A stretch of 64,000 nt of DNA from Psettodes erumei (Eukaryota > Chordata > Actinopteri > Pleuronectiformes > Psettodidae): the NCBI GenBank assembly GCA_016785225.1, contig JAFBJZ010000894.1:1-64000 (forward strand), in the 5' to 3' direction. How positions within the stretch are numbered: the first letter of the stretch is position 1; the number at the start of each line of letters is the position of its first letter. Shown in pieces: positions 31,552 through 41,199 of this stretch. The position numbers were made by a program, and so were the translations under genes. The notes under the pieces are model-generated. The model was not told where the DNA came from and searched no databases. It worked only from the letters and a program-made list of their open reading frames with translations.

Positions 31552-31848
31552 TGTGATGATCAGTTCGGTCAGATCGGAAACAGATCAGGCTAGCGTACAG
31601 GGTTCTCGGCTCAGGCATGAAATGGTCACGTTTCGACACCATGGAAGTGTGAGGCAGGGGTTTAAGTATACCGGGAGTGACGAGCAAAAAGGACACAGGT
31701 GCAGGGAATTAGCCAGGTGATTAACCAAAAAGAGAAGAACACCAGGGGGAGCCCTAACAGATAGCAACACTAGGAACCACCCAAAACATGTGAGGAAGCA
31801 ACCAGGGGAAAACACAGACAGAAACCCAAAAGGACACAGATCATAACA
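31552..31848 (-). repeat. Gypsy 5' LTR with internal deletion (297 bp)
   Basis: It matches the 3' LTR except for about 197 missing bases, which include the AATAAA. TATA-like tatacttaaa on the minus strand is near 31670. The U3 and presumed RNA start are retained. Confidence 0.88.
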
Positions 31849-31853
31849 TTTAC

Positions 31854-33948
31854 AACTGTAATTACTGGTTTACTGGACTTAAACACATATTGATAGGTTA
31901 GGCAGTTGGATAGTATTATGATCAGAATTGATAAGGGGGGGGGGGGTTAGCTCTAGTTATATAGGCATCCTTAATATTGCCAAAGAACTTATCAAGGATG
32001 TTGTTCCTTGTACTGCAATTAATGTATTGAAAAAAAGTAGCAGGAATTTCTCCAATCTACAATGGTTAAAATCACTTTGGCTCCACATCATCAGACTTGC
32101 ATGCATTGAACTTATTTTGTAGACAATTTGACTCTAGTGGCATTCACAGCACCCGCAATCTTTAATATAATCACAAACCCCTCCCCCTCTTGGTATATGG
32201 GAAAACCCATCAATTGTATCAGACTGTCACATTATTACACTGCCTTGTTTCCATAACAACCAGCAAGCCAGACTCACAATACTCATAGCAGGCTCCCACC
32301 ACTGAGTGCAGTTCATTCAACTTTTTTCAAGGAGCGAGGGTAAAGAGTATCATAGTCTGCAATGGTAGTTTTTTGGCTCCCTGGCTACAATGCCTGATGC
32401 TGCCCCTGTTACCCTGCTTTCTGGCATGGCAAGAAGCTGCTCTGAAGTGCCATAGGTATATCATTCATCAAGTTTGGTGATGGTAACACTCTGAAGTCCT
32501 GCAGATCTTGGGGCCCAGACCTGCTTTATATTAGCTGACCAGTGTTAGTGAGCCTGTTCATGGCACATTGTGCAACCAGGCTAAATAGGGTTAGCCACAT
32601 GACCAACAGCCCCATTTTCTCCTGTTTCATTCCACATACTGTATATACAGCTTACAGTCTGGGCTGATACTCACACTTACAATGCCCAGTGTGCCAATGG
32701 ATGACAAACAATAAGCAGATATACGTTGATTACTTATAGGAATAATGGCCAAAAAATAAAAAAGATGGAATTAAACTGGAATGCTCCTATAAGAAACACC
32801 ACAACTCTACAAGACTTGTCTAGAGGTCCCACATATACTGAAGAGGTGACAGCTGTCACAGCCAGTGATCAAAACACAGCTTGAAAGTCCAGTGCCCTAA
32901 AATGAGAATTGAGTCAATACACACCCGAAACAAGGATATAACCTGGCTGAATTCTGTCTCATGAGAAGAAAAGGTGTATTTCCTCTTGAACATGCAGTGG
33001 CAATGTACTAGGGGCTAGTCAGTTACTATTAATACTCCTTCACCATAAACCTGGGTTGTGTGCGCAGTATGAGAGGAAATGAGATCAATACTCCACAACA
33101 CTTTCATTTGTAGCACAAGGTGAGCTGAATTTACTTCAAGGAATATCAATTTGGATCAATTTGGAGATACAGAGGTCTTGTTGACCACTCTGATGAACAA
33201 TACATAAACACATAGCAGTAGTACTGAGGCAGAAGTGCACAGAACCAGGGCTAAGGCAAAATTTACATGAAGCCAATTGAGGCTAAACTGGTAGGTGACT
33301 CAACACAGTCAACTGCCAGAGCAGCCACACATTTGTGGTCACAAGTGTATGGTGGCTGGAAGAGCAGTGCTGAGTTCATTTGTATCTCATCAAATAATTA
33401 AGGGACTAACCCATGGAGGATCATACAGGTCTTCAAATAATTTAATAGTTACAGAATCTGTAATAATTTCATGAGGAAATTTAGGGAATTTTACGAGTAG
33501 TCAGTAGTAGCAGACTGCTGAACTCTTGAGAACAACTTGGCATTTTTTGCTGCACAGGGAAAACATCCACAATGAAAAGGTAGAAGGCAAGCAAAAAACA
33601 CAAGACTAATGGCCTGGGGTTCTACTGCAAATGTAGCTTAACCCTTGGCCCCAATAAAAATGAAGCAATATTTTCAATATAACTGTAACTAAAATGTATA
33701 AAAGTAAAGGTTTATTTAATAAGAATAAGTAAACAGTATGTAAATATGCTCTCTACAAACGGAATGTAAACAAAATGAGTAAACTTTATCTGACTGGATC
33801 ACACAAGAGGAAAGTGGGCGTGTGCCAGCATGTTGTCACCATGGTAACTGCAGAAATCTACGTGTTTGCCCACACTGCCCTCACACACTTGGCACTGCCA
33901 TGCGGAGCACCCACCACGTGCATTGATCCTGACCGATGGATGGCGAGT
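31854..33948. other. No recognisable gene
   Basis: Mixed-composition DNA with a G run at 31937-31947. No coding or repeat family was recognised. A small part next to 31854 may belong to the old LINE interrupted by Gypsy. Confidence 0.4.
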
Positions 33949-34380
33949 AGTTGTGTGCAATACTGCATATTTTGGTATTGATACGATGCCAAGTAAATAC
34001 GGGCCAGTATCGCCGATACCGATATGATTTTTATCAATAAATAAGGTGGACGCATCATTTGAATTTTGATGACCTTAAGTGTTTTTTGTGATGTTTCCTT
34101 TTTATTATTAAATAGTTAAAACCCAAGACAGAATTAGGACAAAGTTTATAATTAAAAAGAAAATGCTTTATTATCAAATGTTTCAAGAAAAATCTTAAAT
34201 AAAATGTGCATGCAAATCAGTAAAAAAATAAAGACAAACAAGTACTTTTGAGAAACTAGAATACAAAAATTTAATTAAATTGGAGGATTTTTCTCCTCCT
34301 CTCTCCGTTTTTGCAGCTCCATGCTTTCTTTGGGATGGTTTTTTAGATGTTTATGTAAATTGGTAGTGTTTCCACTTGTC
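33949..34380 (-). mobile_element. Truncated copy of the 8599-9393 hAT family
   Basis: The reverse complement of the right two-thirds of the 8599-9393 element is present: the terminal gtgtgcaatactgcatattttggtat-type end at 33953, the shared AT-rich middle, and the antisense BED-finger coding up to tggtagtgtttccacttgtc at 34380. Similarity stops abruptly at 34380, so the left third is lost. Confidence 0.85.
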
Positions 34381-35332
34381 AAGAAGAGTTGAGATTTCAC
34401 CAACCGCAAAGTATATATATTGCTAATCAAAAATAACGAATGATAAGAAGCAATGCAAAGGGTTGATTATATGAAATTTTAGAATAATGTGTGATGAAGT
34501 AATGAACAAATGAATGATATATGATCGATGATTTCAAGATAAAAACGAATCAATGAAATGACATAAGTGTGTGTGGGAGAGAGAAAGAAGCATTAGTGTG
34601 TGTTGGAAAAGGATAGTGCATTAGTGTTTATTGGAAAAAGAGATGTGGTAAGATGAAGAGAAGAATATAAAAGGCTAAAACACAGAGGTTATGATGCTAT
34701 TCATCAGGGCTATTTCACCGAAGTAAGTCCACGTATGCTGGTTCATCGGGGGCTTATTCATCGGAGCCTAATCACCGTGACAAGTTACCGAGACCTGTTC
34801 AGGTGTTAGATGGATAGCCATTGAGAGAAGAGGTTTCCAGTGGATCATTACCATCACCGATCGCAAGGAGAACAGAAGGCGTTCGTGAGTCAGCTTGGAG
34901 TTGACAAAGATCTTAAGAAAAGGAGATTTCACCGGATATTGACTCATGAACTTTGATTTGGATTATTAAGTCTCTCTTTCGTCTCCGCTGCTCATCGGAG
35001 GAATTGGACATTCTGGACTTCGGTGGAGCCTTGGTCGGGGTGGCCGATTGCCCAAAACAGTGTCTGGTTTCGGGGCAGGATTGGAAACGGGACGATAGCA
35101 ATGGTCATGCAGTCGACCACTCTCTCTCTCTCTCCTAAATTATTATGATTTCAAGGTTACAGTAAGTTTAAGTTTAGGATTTGATTTATTATTTTAGGTT
35201 AATTGTAAGATGTATTAATCAAAATTCACGCTGTATGCTTTGCTCCTGCTAAAATTATAAAGAATAAAATTAATCAATATTGCATTTAAAGCAAAAGTTA
35301 TCATAGTCATCATTGAGTACTCTTTGCCGGCA
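34381..35332 (+). repeat. Promoter-like, possibly LTR, sequence
   Basis: A strong TATA box (tataaaagg, 34666-34674) is followed after a few tens of bases by tcatcagg/tcatcggg/tcatcggagc repeats. AATAAA lies at 35263-35268. The spacing and order resemble an LTR cut on the left by the hAT junction. No PBS, TSD or second copy was found, so the identity is uncertain. Confidence 0.35.
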
Positions 35333-35387
35333 TAAATCAGAATCAGAATCATTTATTGCCAGGTACAGTAACGGTCAGGTTACAACA

Positions 35388-37002
35388 CTAGGAATTGCTT
35401 TGGTGACAGGTGCAAAAAAAAAAAAAAATAGCAGCATGAAATAATAACAGCAGCAACAACAACAACAACAATAATAATAGAGGTAGAATAGAAGAAAAAT
35501 AGAATAAAAGCAAATAAGTTAAAACACAATTTAAAAGGAGGTAGGGATTATATACATGTGGGAGAAGTGTCTGGCAGTGCAAAGTAGTGCAAATGGTGGT
35601 GGTGGTGGTGGGGGGGTATTCAGGGACGGGGGTGTGTTCAGGGGCAGGGGCATTGTTCATGAGGCTGACTGCAGTGGGGAAGAAGCTGTTTTTGTGGCGC
35701 GAGGTCCTGGTCCGGATGGACCGCAGCCTCTTGCCAGAGGGGAGGGTCTGAAACAGTTTGTGTCCAGGGTGATAGGGGTCAGCAGCAATCCTGGCTGCAC
35801 GTCTCCGTGTCCTGGAGATGAACAGCTCCTGGAGAGACGGGAGGCTGCAGCGGATCACCCTCTCTGCAGAGTGGATGACCCGCTGTAGTTTGGCCTTGTC
35901 CCTGGCCGTAGCCGCAGCGAACCACACTGTTATTGCAGATGTGAGAATTGATTCAATGGTGGCAGTGTAGAAGTTCACCAGCATCTTCACTGGGAGGATG
36001 AACTTCTTCAGCTGCCGCAGGAAATACATCCTCTGCTGAGCCTTCTTGGTGAGGGAGCTGATGTTCTGCTCCCACTTGAGCTCCTGGGAGATGGTGGTGC
36101 CCAGGAAGCGGAAGGACTCAACAGGGGTGACAGGGGTGTCATGGATGGAGACAGGGGGGAGAACAGGGCGGCCCCTTCCTGAAGTCCACTATCATCTCCA
36201 CTGTTTTTAGAGCATTGAGCTCCAGGTTGTTGCTGTTGTACCATGACACCAGCCGGTCCATCTCCCTCCTGTAGGCCGACTCGTTCCCATCAGAGATGAG
36301 TCCGATGAGGGTTGTGTCGTCAGCCAACTTCAGGAGTTTGACAGATCGGTGGCCAGATGTGCAGCTGTTGGTGTACAGGGAGAATAACAGGGGGGAAAGG
36401 ACGCAGCCTTGGGGAGCTCCGGTGCCGATGGTTTGGGTGTTGGAGACATGCTTCCCCAGCTTCACAAACTGCTGTCTGTCTGACAGGAAGTCCATGATCC
36501 ACCTGCACATGGAGTCAGGCACATTTAGCTGGGAGAGCTTGTCACAAAGCAGGGCTGGGATGATTGTGTTGAATGAGGAGCTGAAGTCCACAAACAGTAT
36601 CCTGACATAAGACCCTGAGGAGTCCAGGTGCTGGAGGATGTAGTGGAGGGCCAAATTTACAGCATCGTCTACAGATCTGTTGGATCTGTAGGTGAACTGT
36701 AGAGGATCCAGGGAATTGTCTGTGATGTCCTTGAGGTGAGCCAAAATGATGCGCTCAAAGGCCACAGAAGTCAGAGCGACAGGTCTGTAGTCATTTAGTC
36801 CTGTGATTCTAGTCTTTTTGGGGACTGGGATGATGGCTGAGGTCTTGAAACAGGCTGGCACATGGCAGGTCTCCAGTGAGGTGTTGAAGATGTGTGTAAA
36901 CACCGGAGACAGCTGGTCAGCACAGAACTTTAGAGTGGAGGGGGAGACGGTGTCCGGGCCTGTGGCCTTGTGGGGGTTCAGTTGTTTGAATTGTTTCTTC
37001 AC
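35388..37002 (-). pseudogene. L2 LINE B reverse transcriptase
   Basis: Frame 37002-36139 has LNPHKATGPDTV, NDYRPVALTSVAFERII, DPLQFTYRSNRSVDDAV, FVDFSSSFNTIIPA, GAPQGCVLSPLLFSLYTN and LADD (LLKLADDTTLIG, near residue 224). After a frame change near 36140 the frame 36029-35388 continues with MYFLRQLKKF, ITVWFAAATARDK, LPSLQELFISRTRRRA and LPSGKRLRSIRTRTSRH. The very C-terminus runs into a low-complexity (AAC)n-like stretch at 35440-35475. Confidence 0.87.
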
Positions 37003-38536
37003 CTCTCCTTCTTTGATAAGGAGAGGTGTGGAGTGTGGGGGAAGTGCTGAGATGACTGAGGTGAAACAACGGGGGAGGGGCTGGTGCTGGTCAGTGGCAG
37101 GTCGTCAAAGGTGTGTGGGGAATCAGGGCTGTCGCATTGTTTCTCAAACCGGCAGTAGAACTCATTCAGGCTGTTGGCCAGACGAAGGTCGTTGACAGAG
37201 TGGGGGGCTCTAGGCTTGTAGTTGGTGATTGCTTTGATCCCTTTCCAGACAGAGGCAGAGTCGTTGGCTGAGAGTTGTTGTCCCATTCTCTCACCATGCA
37301 CAGATTTGTCTCTTCTCACCTCCTTGCTAAATCTGTACTTGGCCTCCTTGTATCTGTCTCTGTCTCCACTTCTGAATGCGGCCTCCTTCTCCGACCTGAG
37401 CCGTCTGAGTGTGGCTGTGAACCAGGGTTTGTCATTGTTGAAGCTTACCCTGGTGCGTGATGGAATGACGCTGTCCTCACAGAAGGTAATGTAGGACGTC
37501 ACAGTGTCCGTATACTCGTCAAGGCTGGTTGCGGCAGTCCTGAAAGTATCCCAATCCATGCAGTCCAAGCACTCCTGAAGTTCCCCCACTGCCTCCCTGG
37601 TCCACATCTTTGATGTCCTCACCGTTGGTTTGCAGAGTTATAATTTCTGCCTGTAGCTGGGAATCAGATGCACCATTATGTGGTCGGACTGGCCCAGTGC
37701 AGCGAGAGAAACAGCATGATAAGCACCGCTGATGGTGGAGTAGCAGTGGTCCAGGACGTTCCCCTCTCTGGTGGGGCATTTGATGAACTAACCAAGGCGT
37801 CCGGGTTTGCGCACTCTGCTCTCAGTATCTCGTCGGCCAGCACGCGCTGCACCTCGCGCACGTTCGCTTGCGGTGGGATGTAAACACCGACAAGGATGAA
37901 TGAGGAGAACTCACGGGGCGAGTAGAAGGGCTTGCAGTTGATGATGAAGGCCTCCAGGTCCGGGGAACAGTGCTGAAGCAGTACTGTGATATCGTTGCAC
38001 CAACCGTTGTGAATGTAAAAGCAAATTCCACCTCCTTTCATTTTGCCTGCAAGCGCCGTATTCCTGTCTGCTCCATAAAGTTCGAAGCCGCTCAGCTGTA
38101 GTGCCGAGTCCGGTACAGGTTCACACAGCCACGTTTCCGTGAAGCACAAAACGCAGGACGTGGAAAAGTCTCTGTTTTTATTAAGCAGCAGGCTCAGCTC
38201 GTCCATCTTGTTGCAGAGTGAGTGCACGTTAGACAGGAATATTCCAGGGAGCGCTGAGCGTAGTCTGCACCGGCGGAGACGCACCAGCGCGCCTGAGCGC
38301 TTTCCTCTTTTGCGGCATCTCACCTTGATGCGAGCCTTCTTGACCAGGATGGGCATTGAAATCGCAGTCGGGGCGAGAAAAGTGGGAAATAAGTCCTCCG
38401 GGGTAATACCTCTAATGGTCATGAGATCTTCCCTGGAGTAGTGGCCTCCAAAGCAGTAGCAAAAAACTGAATTAAAACTCAAAATAAGGAAAACAAGAGT
38501 GCACCTATACACCGAGGCAGCCGTCCATGGCGCCAT
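36999..38536 (-). pseudogene. L2 LINE B endonuclease with hydrophobic N-terminus and internal deletion
   Basis: The frame begins MAPWTAASVYR at the start of the element, followed by a hydrophobic segment (CTLVFLILSFNSVFCYCF) and YSREDLMTIRG. The endonuclease follows: IFLSNVHSLCNKMDELSLLL, FTETWLCEPVPDSALQL, KGGGICFYIHNGWC and VGVYIPPQANVREVQ. After NPDAL the sequence jumps to the block before the SDH motif. The GDFN-bearing block is missing and the frame shifts. The linker (37622-36999; DWDTFRTAATSLDEYTDTVT, FNNDKPWFTATLRRLR) is open. Confidence 0.85.
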
Positions 38537-38593
38537 CTTGGGGTCTAGAATAGAGGTTGGTTGTTAGAAATAATATTCTCACAGGTTGCACTA

Positions 38594-38727
38594 ATCCCCA
38601 AGATTTTAAAACAAATCCTTTGGACCTAACAAGGTCTATAAACAGCTACCTAGCAATTACCCAAAACATAAGAAGAGAGTTAACAGACGTGACTGGGGTT
38701 GCACAACACTCATCCAGTTGAGAAATG
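38594..38727. mobile_element. Helitron-type terminal segment (copy 2)
   Basis: It begins TCCCCAAGATTTTAAAAC right after an A. The same start, also after an A, is at 51912 with unrelated flank, which marks it as an element end. A hairpin (GACCT, loop AACA, AGGTC) lies about 35-50 bases inside. Similarity with the other copies stops near 38727, well before the Rep coding region. Whether it is the 5' end of the 40-44-kb Helitron or a separate fragment is not settled. Confidence 0.5.
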
Positions 38728-38954
38728 TTCCTTTTCTTTTCATCCAAACTGGGTACTAAAAATGTAATATTTTTCCTGTTACTTAGGGCACGTCACCATA
38801 CGGCCAAATCAACAAAGATCAACTCACATGTTGCATGGGCCACCTCTCAAATTAGGTGAGTACATGTGATAGCATTGTCAATTGTTGAAGCTTAATTGAG
38901 CCATAGTTTTCTGCTAAAGTTTAAACATTTATTACATTTTCATCAGTTTTTCCT

Positions 38955-39896
38955 TTCTTTTCTATGTAGAACATGTGAATGGGTGTGTGGGACTGTAAGG
39001 TCTGTGGAAAATCAGTCTCAAGTAGGTACGAATTACTTAAACATTCCAAGCTAAAACATGACCATCTGAGCTATCTATATATTCATGTCATTTGTGTAAG
39101 TGTCCTAAACTTGCAAATGAACGAGATTACTTTCATCATGTAAATGAACATTTACGAAGACATGAAACTGTAACCTGCATGTTCAAAGGTTGTGCTTTTA
39201 AAACTAGCATTTACAATACATTTCACATTCATAAAAACAGGAAACATAATCCCCATACTGATTTGAAATGATTTTAAAGCTGAGGTTGTTACTGTTGTTG
39301 CAAGGTTACAGGAATCAGACACTTCAGTAATTGATGTTTCTTGGTGCAGTAGACACAGATGTAGAATCTGAAACAGACGTAGATGCGCATGCTTCGAGTA
39401 TTGATAAGATTGATTAAGATCTTCCCAAAGTCTTTGAGCAGAATATAGCCTCAGTTTTATTAAAGTTAGAGCATGTTTATTTTGTACCAGCTACAGCTAT
39501 TGATGAATTACTTAAGGAATTACACTATCTGTTAAGCTGTATATCTGTTCCAGTCACATTTAATAGCCTGTGTAACATCCTTAAAAATGTTCTGTTATAG
39601 TGAAGGAGTCAGTTGTCAAGGAGCTTGCTGAAACAGTGTGCAAGTCCTGTCCTTTACTTAAATCCTTTGTAAAAGATGCCCCCCTAGCTACAGCCTACAA
39701 AAGGAAACAGTATTATAAAAAACATGTCAATGTGGTAAACCCAGTTGAGTACATCCTTGACCCCAAGACAAATAAGACATTCCTGTATATTCCTATTTTG
39801 CCTTCTCTTCAGCATCTGTTAAGTAATCATGACATTTTAGAAAGTGTAATCCATACACACGGCACAGGAAAGTACCTTGGATGTAGTACATTATGA
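38955..39896 (+). pseudogene. Recurrent fish repeat-family protein, N-terminal part
   Basis: The start has a C2H2-like finger (CKVCGKSVSSRYELLKHSKL near 39000) and further finger-like pieces up to about 39265, with stops. Frame 39600-39896 is open and reads CKSCPLLKSFVKDAPLATAY, YYKKHVNVVNPVEYIL and YIPILPSLQHLL. This is a protein found in many copies in fish genomes, usually annotated as uncharacterised. Its function is unknown to me. Fragments of the same family are on the minus strand at 44932-46420 and on the + strand at 55306-55734. Several stops make this copy nonfunctional. Confidence 0.55.
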
Positions 39897-40394
39897 ATCA
39901 ACTCGAAAAATACCACGGAAATTTTGATACGTGCATGCTGAACCGCACCCGAACCCGCCACGCGGGGTGACACGCCGAAAGCACATCAAAAATGCGGCCC
40001 CAAACGGCATTCCCCGACTCAGATGCCGTAGCTCCTATTGCAGAGAGTGTGCTTGTGTGTGGATCTGTGACACACACATCATCAACATAAGTAAACGTGT
40101 CCATGCAAGAAATAAATAAATTGAAACGAGGAGGAAGTTCAGGAGGCAGCCATGTATTAAAACTCAAAGAACAAACGCATCAAGAACAAACAGTTTCAAG
40201 ATCACTAATCTTTGTAACATGTAACACAATATACAGTATATTCAAGTAAGCAGTGAAATGCAATTAATGAAAATTGTAACACATCCATTAAAAACAAAAT
40301 CCACATGGTGTTTTAGTAAAAGGAAGGATTTGTCTACCAGGATTTACAGGCATAGTAATCACAAAAACTGATTTACAATAAAGTACTTGGGTAA
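39897..40394. other. No recognisable feature
   Basis: Sequence between the repeat-family fragment and the Helitron coding region. A CpG-rich patch lies at 39940-40030. No gene was recognised. Confidence 0.4.
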
Positions 40395-41153
40395 ATGAAA
40401 ACACATGTTCACGTGAGGTATCACAGCGACTCAGACTTTAGACAGTCTCATATAAAGCGCTGTGCCCAACACAGGAAAACCCAATTGGCTACAAATGTTG
40501 CCTTTCAAATTCCAGGCACAAAGGATAAAAAAAAGTACAGACATATCAAAAAATGCCAAAAGGATAACCTACAGCCTGCTGTTAACCCAGAAATGCAGGC
40601 TGCCATATCTGCATTTCGGCAAATAATTGCAAATGGACCCACATGTCTGTACAGTGTGCCACAGAACACTGTTTCCAAATCAAGTTAAGCAGTGCATCAG
40701 ATCACGATATGTCAAAAACCCTGACGTGATCGCTGCTTGCTTGACTGGAAACTATATTCATGCATGTGACAGTGAATGCTCTTCTCCTTGTAATATCCTA
40801 CAAGAGAGACTGCAGGAGTGGATCTGTCACACTTGTCATAATCACCTGATGCGAGGAAGCATGCCTTCCATTGCAGTAGCAAATAGCTTGGAATTAGCGC
40901 CCGTCCCCCAGAGCTAGCTGAATTGAACATGCTCAAGAGGCAGTTAATTGCAAAAATTCTGCCTTTTGCAAAAATAGTTGCTTTGCCAAAAGGACAGCAG
41001 AGAGCTGTGCATGGTGCTGTTGTTTGTGTCCCCTTGGAGGTCGCAGCAACAGGGAACAGTCTCCCAAGGTCCAACAATGATGCCCAACTACTGCAAGTAA
41101 AATTAAGACGACGCATCAAGTACAAAAAGGGCATCAACATTTTATATGGTTAA
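40395..41153 (+). pseudogene. Helitron N-terminal Cys/His-rich domain
   Basis: Frames 40395-40688, 40627-40917 and 40923-41153 hold CTVCHRTLFPNQVKQC, CDSECSSPCN and WICHTCHNHLMRGSMPSIAV. These are followed by AELNMLKRQLIAKILPFAKI and LPKGQQRAVHGAVVCVPLEV, the conserved region upstream of Rep in animal Helitrons. One frame change lies near 40690 and a stop at 40915-40917. Confidence 0.8.
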
Positions 41154-41199
41154 CATGAACAATGTGCTAGCAGGATTAGGTAAACTAAAAGAAATACAT

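Larger units (their letters stand above)
26190..31848 (-). mobile_element. Gypsy/Metaviridae chromovirus, near full length
   Basis: An exact duplication TTTAC flanks it (26185-26189 and 31849-31853). Order on the minus strand: 5' LTR (31848-31552), primer-binding site, gag, aspartic protease, RT, RNase H, integrase, chromodomain, polypurine tract and 3' LTR (26683-26190). The C-terminal chromodomain and gene order place it among chromoviruses, the Tf1/sushi group of vertebrates. The coding region is broken by stops and frameshifts, the 5' LTR lacks about 197 bases, and a solo LTR of another family sits in the RT. It is inactive. Confidence 0.92.
35333..38540 (-). mobile_element. L2-type LINE B, nearly full length
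   Basis: It starts on the minus strand with CAAGATGGCGCCATGG (38540-38525) and ends in the tandem tail GATTCTGATTCTGATT (about 35337-35352). In between are an endonuclease frame (38536-37676), a linker (37622-36999), a reverse transcriptase (37002-36139) and a C-terminal region (36029-35388). The 3.2-kb length and the start at the ATG suggest a near full-length insertion. An internal deletion in the endonuclease and frameshifts make it inactive. Confidence 0.88.

Noticed and set aside
34953..35138. 61-residue + strand frame in the promoter-like region
   Set aside because: It has no recognisable motif, and the reverse frame is equally open.
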